Below, piece by piece: positions 54,114 through 63,904 of a stretch of DNA of 64,000 bases; within the stretch, counting starts at the first letter, position 1, and each line of letters opens with the position of its first letter. The translations under genes were made by a program, and so were the position numbers. This DNA comes from Paenibacillus humicola (lineage in GTDB: Bacteria; Bacillota; Bacilli; Paenibacillales; Paenibacillaceae), in NCBI RefSeq assembly GCF_028826105.1, contig NZ_JAQGPL010000001.1:1328501-1392500 (forward strand), given 5' to 3'. The notes under the pieces were generated by a model. That model had not been told where the DNA came from and ran no database searches. It worked only from the letters and a program-made list of their open reading frames with translations.

Positions 54114-55103
54114 ATGGACAAGGTTCGTTTCTTAATGATCGGCGTCGGCGGCATGGGGAGAGAGCATATCAGAAGGCTGCTCCAGGTGCCCGAAGCCGAA
54201 ATCGCAGCGCTGGCGGATCCTTCCGCCGCGGCGGTCGGTCAAGTGAAGGAACGATTCCCGGAATTGGGGGACGTGCCGGTTTATACGGACTATCGTGAGG
54301 CGATTTCGCAGGCAAACGCCGATGCCGCCGTCATCGTCTCGCCGCACAGCATGCATTTTGAACAGGGGATGGCCTGCTTGAGCGGCGGCCTGCACGTCCT
54401 GATGGAAAAGCCGTTCGTTGACGGCTCGGAAAATGCGGAACGCATCATTGCCCATGCCGCAAGCGTGAACAAGCATCTCGCCGTTGCCTACCAGCGTCAC
54501 CTGATGGGTCCGTATATGTATATTCGCGACCTGATCCGCAGCGGTGAACTGGGCGAAATCAATTATATTTGCGCCTATCAGGCGCAAAGCTGGCTGAAGG
54601 GTACGACCGGCAGCTGGAGGCAGAATCCCGCGCTGTCCTGCGGCGGCCAGTTGAATGACTCCGGCAGCCATCTTCTTGACGTCGTGCTTTGGGTATCCGG
54701 GCTCGAACCGGAAAGCGTGACGGCTGCCATCGACAACCGCGGTACGCAGGTCGATATCGATTCGGCTGTCACCGTGCGCTTCCAGGGAGGCGCAATCGCG
54801 ACGTTCAACGTGGTCGGCAGCGCCAGCATCGGATGGCACGAGGATGTGTCTATTCACGGCGATAAGGGAACCGTTTTGTACCGCAACAATACGATCTATG
54901 TCGCCAAGGAAGGGCAGCGAAATATTACCGAAGTTACGGACGAGCTTCCGGCTTCAAGCGATCCGAACCGCGATTTCGTCGACCTCATCCTCGGCAGGGT
55001 AAGCGAAGCGGCGGCTCCGTCCAGCTGCGGCTTAAGAATCGCGCGTTTGACGGAGGCGGCCTGGAAGAGCGCGGCGAACGGCAGTCAGGTTATCCGTTTA
55101 TAG
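54114..55103 (+). CDS. Gfo/Idh/MocA family oxidoreductase
   Basis: A 329-residue dehydrogenase with an intact nucleotide loop (FLMIGVGGMGREHIRRL), the EKP motif (LMEKPFVDG) and GGQLNDSGSHLLDVVLW, the catalytic Asp/His segment. GGAGGTAGATGAC sits before the ATG. An operator-like palindrome lies just upstream, and a terminator follows, so it may be transcribed separately as well as with the isomerase before it. Confidence 0.9.
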   Translation: MDKVRFLMIGVGGMGREHIRRLLQVPEAEIAALADPSAAAVGQVKERFPELGDVPVYTDYREAISQANADAAVIVSPHSMHFEQGMACLSGGLHVLMEKPFVDGSENAERIIAHAASVNKHLAVAYQRHLMGPYMYIRDLIRSGELGEINYICAYQAQSWLKGTTGSWRQNPALSCGGQLNDSGSHLLDVVLWVSGLEPESVTAAIDNRGTQVDIDSAVTVRFQGGAIATFNVVGSASIGWHEDVSIHGDKGTVLYRNNTIYVAKEGQRNITEVTDELPASSDPNRDFVDLILGRVSEAAAPSSCGLRIARLTEAAWKSAANGSQVIRL

Positions 55104-55142
55104 GCTATAGCTGAAAAGTCAAAGAGGAATGCGCAAAATTAC

Positions 55143-55170
55143 AAAAAGGCTGCCGAATGGCAGTCTTTTT
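55143..55170 (+). terminator. Rho-independent terminator
   Basis: AAAAAGGCTGCC/GGCAGTCTTTTT stem with loop GAAT, 40 bases after the dehydrogenase stop; nearly symmetrical. Confidence 0.82.
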
Positions 55171-55217
55171 GACCATCGAAAGGGTAGCTTTTCGCCATCC
55201 TTTCGCCCAATGTCGAT

Positions 55218-55231
55218 CGGAAGCGTTTACA
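55218..55231 (+). promoter_or_regulatory. cre-like site overlapping a -10 box
   Basis: CGGAAGCGTTTACA matches the cre consensus at 12 of 14 positions. It runs into TTTACAAT, which gives a TACAAT -10 element. It lies 67 bases before the isomerase start. Confidence 0.5.
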
Positions 55232-55297
55232 ATGTACGGGGCTAGTGCTTGCGCGGGGGAAAACAGCTTCGCAATCCGAGGCTTAAGGAGGCTGGAG

Positions 55298-56200
55298 ATG
55301 AACATGCTTTCCAAGGCTAGCCTGGCGGTATTTCCAAAAGGGTTCATGAATGAATTGTCGGACGGCACGATGAGTCTGTTGGCATGGATCGAGATGGCGG
55401 GAACGCTCGGAGCGGATGGCCTGGAGATGTACCCGAGATTTTTACGCGATCTGACGGAGCCTACCCTGCTTACGATAAAAGCTGCTGCCAAACGGCAAGG
55501 GCTGCAAATTCCGATGATGTGCTCCTCGCCGGATTTCACCCACCCCGATCCGCAGTTTCGCGACAATGAAGTCGAGCACATGAAACGGCTGATTTGGGCG
55601 ATGAGCGTTCTCGGACCGGACTCCTTTCGCAGCTGCCGGGTGTTGTCCGGGCAAAGAAGGGCGGAGGTTCCGCGCGAGGATGGCGTCCGCTGGACCGTAG
55701 ACGCGATACGCCGGCTGCTGCCCTTCGCCGCGGAGCACCACGTTTATTTGGTCATGGAAAATCATTATAAGGACGGATATTGGACGGCTCCCGAATTCGC
55801 CCAGCAGTCGGAGGTGTTTCTGGAGATCATCGGCCAGATCGATTCGCCCTGGTTCGGCGTCAATTACGATCCGTCCAATGCCATCGTGGCGGGGGAAGAT
55901 CCGCTCGCCCTGCTGGAGCGGGTGAAGCACAGAGTCGTTACGATGCACGCGAGCGACAGGCATATCAAGCCGGGGTACAGCCTGGAGCATCTGGACCGGC
56001 ATGATTCGGCGGGGTACTCGTCCGCGCTGCTTCACGGCGTCATCGGAAGCGGATTAAACGATTACGACCGCATATTTACCGAACTTCGCTCCGTGAATTT
56101 CCGCGGCTGGATTTCGATTGAAGACGGGGTGAACGGGTTGGACGAGCTTCGCCGCTCCGTCGTCTTCGTCCGAAAGAAAATGGCTGCCTATTTGACTTAG
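55298..56200 (+). CDS. Sugar phosphate isomerase/epimerase family protein
   Basis: A 300-residue TIM barrel of the same superfamily as the gene at 53165 but only distantly similar. Metal-site segments are VYLVMENHYKDG, WFGVNYDPSNAIVAG, VVTMHASDRH and WISIEDGVNG. TTAAGGAGG sets the ATG; a long upstream frame without ribosome site is rejected. It is followed by a Gfo/Idh/MocA gene after 21 bases, so these two are an operon. Confidence 0.87.
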   Translation: MNMLSKASLAVFPKGFMNELSDGTMSLLAWIEMAGTLGADGLEMYPRFLRDLTEPTLLTIKAAAKRQGLQIPMMCSSPDFTHPDPQFRDNEVEHMKRLIWAMSVLGPDSFRSCRVLSGQRRAEVPREDGVRWTVDAIRRLLPFAAEHHVYLVMENHYKDGYWTAPEFAQQSEVFLEIIGQIDSPWFGVNYDPSNAIVAGEDPLALLERVKHRVVTMHASDRHIKPGYSLEHLDRHDSAGYSSALLHGVIGSGLNDYDRIFTELRSVNFRGWISIEDGVNGLDELRRSVVFVRKKMAAYLT

Positions 56201-56221
56201 GAGTTAGGAGGGCACAGGACA

Positions 56222-57388
56222 ATGGGCAAAAAACAAATCCGGGTTGGTATGATCGGCTATAAATTCATGGGCAAGGCCCATTCCCATGCATACCGGGACG
56301 TTCCTTTCTACTTTGACGGCGACGGAGTTCCGGTGATGCAGGCGATTTGCGGACGCGACGAAGGAGCTTTGAAGGCGGCGGCGCAGAAACTGGGCTGGGC
56401 ATCCTGCGAAACCGATTGGCGCAAGCTGATCGAACGGGACGATATCGATTTGATCGATATCGGCGCCCCCAACAATGCCCATGCGGAAATTGCCGTTGCC
56501 GCGGCTGAGGCGGGCAAACATATTCTTTGCGAGAAACCGCTGGCGATGAACACCGAAGAAGCAAAACGAATGCTGGAGGCGGTCAATAAAGCCGGGGTCG
56601 TTCATATGATTTGCCATAACTACCGGTTTGTTCCCGCCGTTCAATATGCGAAGAAGCTGATTGATGAAGGAAAACTCGGCAAAATCCTTCACATTCGGGC
56701 GAATTACCTGCAGGACTGGATTATGGACCCGAGCTTCCCGCTCGTATGGCGCTTGAAAAAAGAAGTTTGCGGTTCCGGCGCGCTTGGGGATCTGTCCTCC
56801 CATTCGCTCGACCTTGCCCGTTTTCTGGTAGGCGAGTTTAAGGAAGTGAACGGCATGATGGAGACGTTCGTCAAAGAACGTCCGGTCGGAGAAATGAGCG
56901 GCGGCTTGAGCGCCGACGTCAAGGGAGAAGCGATGGGGAAGGTCGATGTAGACGATGCATCCATTTTTATGGCCCGCTTCGAAAACGGGGCCGTCGGCGT
57001 CTTTGAAGCGACGCGTTTTGCCGGCGGCAACCGCAACGGGAACCGTTTCGAGATCAACGGCACGAAGGGGTCGATCCGCTGGGATATGGAGCAGATGAAC
57101 ACCCTGCAATTGTATTCCGCTGACGATCAAGCCGGCATGCAGGGCTTCCGCTCCATTAACTGCCAGGAGGAGGTTCATCCTTATGCCGGAGCGTATTGGC
57201 CGCCCGCCCATATTATCGGCTATGAGCATACATTCATCAACCTGGTCGCGGAGCTGATGAACGGCATCGTCAGCGGCCAAAGTCCGGCGCCGAATTTCGA
57301 GGACGGCCTCATCAATCAAACGGTGCTTGAAGCGGTGCAGAAATCCGCCGAGACAGGGCGATGGGTATCCGTTTCGGAGGTTCGATAG
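56222..57388 (+). CDS. Gfo/Idh/MocA family oxidoreductase
   Basis: A 388-residue dehydrogenase. The N-terminus RVGMIGYKFMGKAHSHAY is a variant loop typical of the branch around YteT and related sugar dehydrogenases; the EKP motif reads LCEKPLAMNTEE, and GALGDLSSHSLDLARFL holds the catalytic residues. TTAGGAGGG precedes the ATG. It ends 22 bases before the convergent iron permease gene. The pairing with an isomerase suggests oxidation followed by isomerisation of one sugar. Confidence 0.9.
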   Translation: MGKKQIRVGMIGYKFMGKAHSHAYRDVPFYFDGDGVPVMQAICGRDEGALKAAAQKLGWASCETDWRKLIERDDIDLIDIGAPNNAHAEIAVAAAEAGKHILCEKPLAMNTEEAKRMLEAVNKAGVVHMICHNYRFVPAVQYAKKLIDEGKLGKILHIRANYLQDWIMDPSFPLVWRLKKEVCGSGALGDLSSHSLDLARFLVGEFKEVNGMMETFVKERPVGEMSGGLSADVKGEAMGKVDVDDASIFMARFENGAVGVFEATRFAGGNRNGNRFEINGTKGSIRWDMEQMNTLQLYSADDQAGMQGFRSINCQEEVHPYAGAYWPPAHIIGYEHTFINLVAELMNGIVSGQSPAPNFEDGLINQTVLEAVQKSAETGRWVSVSEVR

Positions 57389-57410
57389 ACAAAGCAGCCG
57401 CGAACGGGCG

Positions 57411-58370
57411 TTATGAACTGACTTTTTCCGCCAATTTCGGTTTCCAGACGCGGATGTATTGCAAGGACACATACGAGCCCACGACGAGAACGAAGGCGAG
57501 CGCTTGAGCGCTTAAGGTTTCGGCTGTAGGGAAAGCGGACAGCCAAAGCCCCATCCAGGCGGGAATGTTCAGATGCAGGTCCGTCGTGGGAATCCAGCCG
57601 GCCAGCTGCATTTCTTGAGCGGTTTCGCCGGTCATCACTAACAGCACGACGACAAGCAGCGCTCCCGTTACGACCAGCATTTTTTTGTACGGGAGCTTTT
57701 TGTGTGCCGCAAACGTCAATAAGCCCACGATGCCGGTCAAGCACAAGCCGATTAACGAACCGAGCACAATGACTCGATTCCCCGCCTGCAGGCGCAGGTT
57801 CTGAAGAAACAGTACAACCTCGAATCCTTCCCGGTATACGGACGTTAGTCCGACAACCACAAGACTCCAATAGGAAGCCGGAGCATTGTCGGCGGGCGCA
57901 TCCGTAATTTGGCGGCGCTTTCTGTTATGCAAAGAAATCCATCCCGTCCAATAGAGCTTATGAAAAAACCAGTTCATGATGATGAGCAGGACGATATTGG
58001 CAAGCAGGCCCGTGCCGGCCTGAATATTGAGCTCCGATGTGGTGTTTCCCAAGAGCGAAATCATCCCGACGACGACAAACCAAGTGACAAAGGTTAAAAG
58101 AAGCGACAAGCCCGAACCGACGAATATCGGCTTCCAGGATTCTTTCTTGCTCCGGACAAGTCCCGCCGTGATAGCCGATAATACGAGGATTGCCTCAAGC
58201 CCCTCGCGAAAAACAAGGATGGCTGTGTTTAAGATGGCGGCCCCAGGCGTTAAATTGCTTGCGCTCGGGTCCGGATTGCCGTTCGCCGTCATTCCTTGCC
58301 ACACAAAAACGCCGACGATCAGCAGAGTGAATACGCCAAACATCACCTGTTTAAGACGGATGAACTTCAT
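57411..58370 (-). CDS. efeU: FTR1/EfeU-type iron permease
   Basis: A 319-residue membrane protein with seven helices. Two REXXE iron-binding motifs are present: REGLE at residues 55-59 and YREGFEVVLF in the middle. EfeU takes up ferrous or ferric iron with EfeO and EfeB, but neither partner is in the window. GAGGGGC precedes the start on the minus strand. A near-perfect Fur box lies 33-51 bases upstream. Confidence 0.92.
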   Translation of the reverse strand: MKFIRLKQVMFGVFTLLIVGVFVWQGMTANGNPDPSASNLTPGAAILNTAILVFREGLEAILVLSAITAGLVRSKKESWKPIFVGSGLSLLLTFVTWFVVVGMISLLGNTTSELNIQAGTGLLANIVLLIIMNWFFHKLYWTGWISLHNRKRRQITDAPADNAPASYWSLVVVGLTSVYREGFEVVLFLQNLRLQAGNRVIVLGSLIGLCLTGIVGLLTFAAHKKLPYKKMLVVTGALLVVVLLVMTGETAQEMQLAGWIPTTDLHLNIPAWMGLWLSAFPTAETLSAQALAFVLVVGSYVSLQYIRVWKPKLAEKVSS

Positions 58371-58402
58371 AAGGCCTGCCCCTCGCTATTCCGATTATAT
58401 TC

Positions 58403-58421
58403 GATAATGAAAATCATTATC
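58403..58421 (-). promoter_or_regulatory. Fur box
   Basis: GATAATGAAAATCATTATC matches the 19-base Fur consensus (GATAATGATAATCATTATC) at 18 positions. It sits in the promoter region of the minus-strand iron permease. Confidence 0.9.
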
Positions 58422-58701
58422 ACCAAAAACGATTATAAGGCAGTTCGGAATTTATGGCAATAGGTTACAAATGAACTACAATGCGTAAAAATGCTACTAT
58501 TATGAGAGCGTTTTTTTATGGACAGGACGGAATCTCTCTTTCTCCCGCTTTACGGGCTGAAAGGAGAGCGTATAATTTACACAGAAGACCTCGACATCCT
58601 GCGCCGTGCGTCCATTAGCCGAAGCCGGGTAACGTCTCTAGAGCCGCAAGTCATCCCACAACAGCTGCGGTCCGGTCTTGAGAGAGGAGCGGTGAACGGC
58701 A
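58422..58701. other. Intergenic region upstream of the locus C kinase
   Basis: No gene is supported. TGAACT, 17 bases and TACTAT near 58474-58502 may be a weak promoter for the kinase. A 65-codon frame at 58518-58715 has no ribosome site and is rejected. Confidence 0.35.
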
Positions 58702-60444
58702 TTGAAGCCAGTTAAATTGACCATTTTCCCCAAGCTGGTCATCACCTTTTTGATCGTCATTATCCCCATCGACGCGCTCAGCCTGTTTATGAACGTATCG
58801 GGTGAACGAATCGTCCGCAACGAGCTGCTGGCGTCAAGCGCCTCCAACGTCCATTTTTATCTCAGCGCGCTGGAAACCGAAATTGAACGGATCATGCAGC
58901 TGGAGCGCGAATATATAAGCAGCGACGACGATTTCAAGAAAGCGGGGGTCATCCCGGAATCGATGGACGATTACGAGCGGGTGGAAACGATCCGCCGGAT
59001 CGAAAATAAGCTGTCCATTTTGAAAAGCTCCAGCCCCTATATTCAGGAAATCAAAATTTATTTTCCGAAGCTCGGTCATACCATTTTGTCCGGCGGACTT
59101 GGAGAGGACACGATCCCCAAGGAAGAGCTGGACGAGATTGTCCATCATGCCCAGCATTCCGCTTCTCCGCTTACGTATTGGAACGGACGGCTTTTTCTGG
59201 GGATGGTGTATCCGGCGCCGGGAAACAATATGGACTTTGCGCTCGAAGTGGAGCTGTCGCTGCCGCTGCTGAAAAAATCGTTGGCGCAAATGGCGAACAA
59301 CGCGGCGTCGGATACGATTTTGATTAACGAAAAGGAAAACTGGACCGTGAGCGGCAAACAGGAGCATGCCATCCTGACGGATATTATGGACTTTCTGCGA
59401 AACACGTCGGCCGCCGGCCCGCAGTCGGGACAACAGCGCATGAAGCTGGAGAATGAGCAGTATCTGCTTTACTACGAGCGCTCGTCCATGCTCGGCTTGA
59501 CGCTGGTTCATTACGTTCCCGAGAAGGAGGCGACGGGGGTGCTGAACCGGTACCGGACCTGGTACTGGATTCTCGTGCTGCTGTCTTTAGGCGTCGTGCT
59601 GCTGTTTTCGTACTGGATTTTCCGGCTCATTCATCAGCCGATGAGACGCCTGGTCGGCGCGCTGCGCAAGGTCGGAGAAGGCAACCTGACACTCCGGCTG
59701 CATCACCGTTCCCGCGATGAATTTCAGGATGTCTACCATCAGTTCAATACGATGGTGAGCCGAATTCAAACGCTGATCGACGAGGTGTTCGAGCAGAAGC
59801 TTCGTTCGCAGCGCTCGGAGATGAAGCAGCTGCAGTCGCAAATCAACCCTCATTTTCTGTATAACAGCCTCTTTATTTTACTGACGCTGATCAAACAGCA
59901 GCGGCTTTCGCATGCGGAGGAGCTCGTCAAGCATATGGGCAATTATTTCCGCTTTATCACGCGAAACGGCGAGGACGAGATTCGGCTGGATCAGGAAATT
60001 CAGCATGCGAAGGCTTATGCCGGCATTCAGTCGGTCCGGTTTCCTAGCATTGAAGTGATCTGGCGCGGTTTTCCGGCCGCTTCGTCGGAGCTGGTCGTGC
60101 CGCGGCTCATTCTTCAGCCCCTGATCGAGAATGCTTATCTTCACGGGCTCGAAGGCAAGGACGGGCGGGGGACGCTGCTGGTCGAAGCGCATGCCGGCGA
60201 TAACCGGCTTGAGGTCGTGATTGAAGACGACGGAGACGGGCTCGAAGACGCGGTCATTGATAAGCTGTCGGCCGAGCTCCGCGCGGCACAGGACAAAAAC
60301 GAATGGACGGGAATATTCAACGTACACCGCCGGCTTCAGCTGAAATTCGGCAGCGAATACGGTCTTAAGGTAAAGCGGGGCGCACTTGGCGGTCTCGCCG
60401 TCTCCATGACGATTCCGCTTCCGGAGGAGGAACACGATGTATAA
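58702..60444 (+). CDS. YesM-type sensor histidine kinase
   Basis: A 580-residue membrane kinase with helices at about 8-30 and 290-312 around an extracellular sensor, then a HAMP domain (RLIHQPMRRLVGALRKV). The phosphoacceptor is His384 (LQSQINPHFLYNSLF), and the ATPase N-box reads PLIENAYLHGL. The start is TTG, with GAGAGGAG about 13 bases upstream. Its stop overlaps the regulator start by 8 bases. It should control locus C. Confidence 0.9.
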   Translation: MKPVKLTIFPKLVITFLIVIIPIDALSLFMNVSGERIVRNELLASSASNVHFYLSALETEIERIMQLEREYISSDDDFKKAGVIPESMDDYERVETIRRIENKLSILKSSSPYIQEIKIYFPKLGHTILSGGLGEDTIPKEELDEIVHHAQHSASPLTYWNGRLFLGMVYPAPGNNMDFALEVELSLPLLKKSLAQMANNAASDTILINEKENWTVSGKQEHAILTDIMDFLRNTSAAGPQSGQQRMKLENEQYLLYYERSSMLGLTLVHYVPEKEATGVLNRYRTWYWILVLLSLGVVLLFSYWIFRLIHQPMRRLVGALRKVGEGNLTLRLHHRSRDEFQDVYHQFNTMVSRIQTLIDEVFEQKLRSQRSEMKQLQSQINPHFLYNSLFILLTLIKQQRLSHAEELVKHMGNYFRFITRNGEDEIRLDQEIQHAKAYAGIQSVRFPSIEVIWRGFPAASSELVVPRLILQPLIENAYLHGLEGKDGRGTLLVEAHAGDNRLEVVIEDDGDGLEDAVIDKLSAELRAAQDKNEWTGIFNVHRRLQLKFGSEYGLKVKRGALGGLAVSMTIPLPEEEHDV

Positions 60445-62101
60445 ACTGCTTATTGTCGATAATGAGGAAATCATCGTCGACGGTCTGGTCGAATTTTTTA
60501 CGGAAATGGACGGTTTGGACCTGGAAGTGTTCGGCGCGCATTCGGGCATGGAAGCGATCCGTCTCCTGGAGCAGACGAAATTCGACGTCGTGCTCTCCGA
60601 TATCCGCATGCCGCGGATGAGCGGCTTGGAGCTGCAGGAGGAAGTGCGAAAGCGATGGCCTCGCTGCAAGATTATCTTTCTATCCGGATACGACGAGTTT
60701 GTCTATGTCAGGCAGGCCGTCCAGAATGGAGCCAGCAATTACATTTTAAAAACGGAAGGCTACGAGGTTATTGCGGAGACGGTCGAGAAGGTGCTCGCCG
60801 AGCTGGAAGAAACCGACCGCCTCGATCATCTCCTGTCCAGCGCCCGCAAGCAGCTTCAGGCATCGCTTCCGCTGCTGCAGCGGGAGTTTATGCACGGCCT
60901 GCTCATGGGCGACGCCGGTTCCGCTCGCGTCCGGGACGAGCAGTTCGGCGAGCTCGGGATCGGCCTGACCGGCGGCGAGCCGGCGCTGCTCGTCGTCGGG
61001 CGCGTGGACGATTGGCGCGGCATCTTCGCGCCGTACGACCGAAATTTGCTTATCTTTGCGATCCAGAACATCGCAAAGGAATTTTTCGCGCCGGCCGTCA
61101 GCCTGTATTCGTTTTCGTATGAGCCGTCGCGCGTCGTCATGTTCATTCAGTCCGGAGCGGGCGGCGGACAGCAGGACGAAGAGGAGAAACGCGCGCATGC
61201 GCTGCGGTTTGTCCAGCAAACGCTGGCTGACGTTCAGCGGGCGGTCCGCGAGCTGCTCAAGATTGCCGTCTCCTTCTCGGTCGGACATGCTTTCGTCCCT
61301 TGGAACCGGATTCCCGAGCAGTTTGAATCGTTGAAGCTGCTGCTTAATCTCGGCCTGGGTGCGGGCAACGAATCGATCGTGCTGGAGTCCCGCAGCCGGG
61401 AACGGGCGGAGGAGGAACTGCCGCCGGAGCTGCAGCCGCAATCGTTTGCCGCAGCCGTCCGCAAGCTGCAGCATCATTTGGAGAACGGCGAACGCGCCGA
61501 CTTCTTCGAGCTTCTCGAGGAGCTGATGCGGTCCGGTGACGGGCCGGCCCTACGCCCCGAAAGCGTCCGGCTTGAAATCTCGCTGTCGCTCGCGGCGATT
61601 TTTCTGTCGGCGATCAACCGGTTCGAGCTTCATATGGAAATCAGCCGGTCCGTCGATCTCAGCCTGCTGAGCCGGTTCGAGCCGGTGCTGCCCTGGAAAG
61701 AGCGGACCGCGTATTTCGGCAGGCTTGCGGAAGCGGTGTTTGACGCCAGATCGAGCCGGCGGACGGATCAGGAAGAGAGCATCGTGACCCAAATCGAGCT
61801 TTATATCGCGGCCCATTTGGCAGGCGACCTGTCGCTCACCCGTCTTGGCGAAGTGTTCGGGCATCATCCTTACTACCTGTCGCGATTGTATAAGCAAATT
61901 ACGGACCGGGTACTGTCCGACTATATTACGGAAGTCAGACTGAAGAAGGCGAAAGAGCTGCTCGAGGAAAGCGACTGCCGGATTCAGGACGTATCCAAGG
62001 AAATCGGCATTTTGTCGGAAACCTATTTTTACCGGTTCTTCAAAAAACATTTGGGGGTGACCCCCCAGGAATACCGGGACGCCGCCAAAAGGTTTAAATA
62101 G
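60437..62101 (+). CDS. YesN-type response regulator (REC + AraC)
   Basis: A 554-residue regulator. Receiver domain at about 1-120 with phosphoacceptor Asp55 (VVLSDIRMPRMSG); the acidic pair is Asp8-Asn9, with Glu10 possibly filling in. A middle region of about 300 residues follows, and an AraC helix-turn-helix ends the protein (LTRLGEVFGHHPYYLSRLY, ETYFYRFFKKHLGVTPQEY). The first codons overlap the kinase gene, showing tight coupling. It likely activates the binding protein and permeases downstream. Confidence 0.92.
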   Translation: MYKLLIVDNEEIIVDGLVEFFTEMDGLDLEVFGAHSGMEAIRLLEQTKFDVVLSDIRMPRMSGLELQEEVRKRWPRCKIIFLSGYDEFVYVRQAVQNGASNYILKTEGYEVIAETVEKVLAELEETDRLDHLLSSARKQLQASLPLLQREFMHGLLMGDAGSARVRDEQFGELGIGLTGGEPALLVVGRVDDWRGIFAPYDRNLLIFAIQNIAKEFFAPAVSLYSFSYEPSRVVMFIQSGAGGGQQDEEEKRAHALRFVQQTLADVQRAVRELLKIAVSFSVGHAFVPWNRIPEQFESLKLLLNLGLGAGNESIVLESRSRERAEEELPPELQPQSFAAAVRKLQHHLENGERADFFELLEELMRSGDGPALRPESVRLEISLSLAAIFLSAINRFELHMEISRSVDLSLLSRFEPVLPWKERTAYFGRLAEAVFDARSSRRTDQEESIVTQIELYIAAHLAGDLSLTRLGEVFGHHPYYLSRLYKQITDRVLSDYITEVRLKKAKELLEESDCRIQDVSKEIGILSETYFYRFFKKHLGVTPQEYRDAAKRFK

Positions 62102-62197
62102 GATAGCCGGTGTATAAAACGGACAGTAGAGCCCGCTGCGCCGGCAGTGATACATTGGTTGTGAGAGGCCGATCTTAATTTCAATCAAGGGGGAACT

Positions 62198-63898
62198 ATG
62201 TTGAAACCGAACAGAAAAATTGCCTGTCTCGCTTTTATTGCCGCCTGCACGCTTGCCCTGTCGGCATGTTCGTCGGACAAGCAGAACGGGACGTCCGCAT
62301 CGACCGGAGATTCCGGCAGTAATGCGTCGTCATCCGCGCAGACGGACGGAAGCTCGGGCAAATACAACCCGCCGATTACCATTCACGCCGCACGGAATGT
62401 CCAGGCGGACTGGATTTACGATAAAGGCGAGGATATTAACAATAACGTCTGGACGAAAGAATTCGAGGATAACCTCGGCATCAAAATGACGTATGACTGG
62501 ACCGCTCCGTCAACCGACGATTATACCAATAAAATGAATGTCGTCATCGCTTCGGGCGACACCCTGCCGGATATGTTCGAAGTGAACGCCGCACAGCTGC
62601 AGCAGCTGGCCGATGCGGACCAATTGGAAGACTTGACCGATGTGTTCAACAAGGAAGCCACGCCGTTAACAAAGAAGCTGATGAACGGAGACGGCGGAAT
62701 TGCGATGAGCGCGGCCACCTTCGACGGGAAGCTGCTGGCCATTCCGCACATCAACGGCACGATTACGAACAACGATGTCCTGTGGATCCGGTCCGATTGG
62801 ATGAAAAAGCTGGGCTTGTCCGCGCCCAAATCGATCGACGACCTGGTCAAAATCGCGGATGCGTTCGTAAACAAGGACCCGGATGGAGACGGCAAAAAGG
62901 ATACGTTCGGACTCGGTCTGCTGGGAAGTCCGCAGCTTGGGATGACGGGCGGCAGCTCCGGAGACCTCGGCGGCTGGTTCGCGGCCTTCAATGCCTATCC
63001 GGATATCTGGATTAAAGATTCGACCGGCAAAATCGTCTACGGCAGCATCCAGCCGGAGGTCAAGACGGGGCTTGCGAAGCTGCAGGAGATGTACAAGAAC
63101 GGTCTCATCGATAAGGAATGGTCCGTTAAAGACGCCGGGAAATTCGGCGAAGACATCATCAACAACAAGCTGGGTATGTTCTACGGCGCAAACTGGAATT
63201 CGTATTCGCCCATGAATATTTCGAAAAATCAGCAGCTCGACAATATGAAGCCGTATTCGATCGTCTCGGTCGACGGCAAGCAGCCGGTGGTGCAAGCGGT
63301 CAATCCTTCCGTTGACCAGTACGTCGTCGTGAAGAAAGGCTACGCGCATCCCGAAGCGATCATCCGTCTGCTCAACGATTTTCAGGAGAAAATGTGGGGA
63401 GCGACCGGAGATTACGAGAAATTCGGCGCGAAGCCCGGCTCGTCGCCGGAAATCGACTATTTCAAATATCCGCTTGTCCAGTCGTGGCCGGTTACGAAGG
63501 ATATCCCGGACAACCTGGATGCGGTTCATGCGGCGCTCGATTCCGGAGATGTCTCCAAGCTGAATTCCGAGCAAGCGGCGATCGTCAAGAACATCAAAGC
63601 CTATGAGGCGGGAGACATCGTCAAAGGCTGGGGCCAAAAGCGGCAGTACGACGCGTTTGACATTATTAAGAAGGACGACCTGAACAACCAGCTCAATTCC
63701 GAGTTTTACGGGGCGCCGACACCGACGATGGTGACGAAGAAGGCGTCGCTCGATACGCTGGAGCAGCAGGAATTTACGAAAATCATCATGGGCGCGGCCC
63801 CGATCGACGAGTTCGACAAGTTCGTTGCCGATTGGAAGAAGCTTGGCGGGGACCAAATTACCCAGGAAGTGAACGATTGGAAAGCCCAACATAAATAA
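62198..63898 (+). CDS. Extracellular solute-binding lipoprotein
   Basis: A 566-residue lipoprotein; LSAC places the lipid on Cys24, followed by a Ser/Gly/Asn-rich linker. The mature protein is of the LipO family. A DPDGDGKKDTFG segment looks like a calcium-binding loop, as in the locus B protein. GGGGGAAC precedes the ATG. A hairpin lies between this gene and the next, which would give more binding protein than permease. Confidence 0.92.
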   Translation: MLKPNRKIACLAFIAACTLALSACSSDKQNGTSASTGDSGSNASSSAQTDGSSGKYNPPITIHAARNVQADWIYDKGEDINNNVWTKEFEDNLGIKMTYDWTAPSTDDYTNKMNVVIASGDTLPDMFEVNAAQLQQLADADQLEDLTDVFNKEATPLTKKLMNGDGGIAMSAATFDGKLLAIPHINGTITNNDVLWIRSDWMKKLGLSAPKSIDDLVKIADAFVNKDPDGDGKKDTFGLGLLGSPQLGMTGGSSGDLGGWFAAFNAYPDIWIKDSTGKIVYGSIQPEVKTGLAKLQEMYKNGLIDKEWSVKDAGKFGEDIINNKLGMFYGANWNSYSPMNISKNQQLDNMKPYSIVSVDGKQPVVQAVNPSVDQYVVVKKGYAHPEAIIRLLNDFQEKMWGATGDYEKFGAKPGSSPEIDYFKYPLVQSWPVTKDIPDNLDAVHAALDSGDVSKLNSEQAAIVKNIKAYEAGDIVKGWGQKRQYDAFDIIKKDDLNNQLNSEFYGAPTPTMVTKKASLDTLEQQEFTKIIMGAAPIDEFDKFVADWKKLGGDQITQEVNDWKAQHK

Positions 63899-63904
63899 TG
63901 GATG

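Noticed and set aside
58518..58715. 65-codon frame upstream of the locus C kinase
   Set aside because: It has no ribosome site, overlaps the kinase start by 14 bases and shows no recognisable motif.
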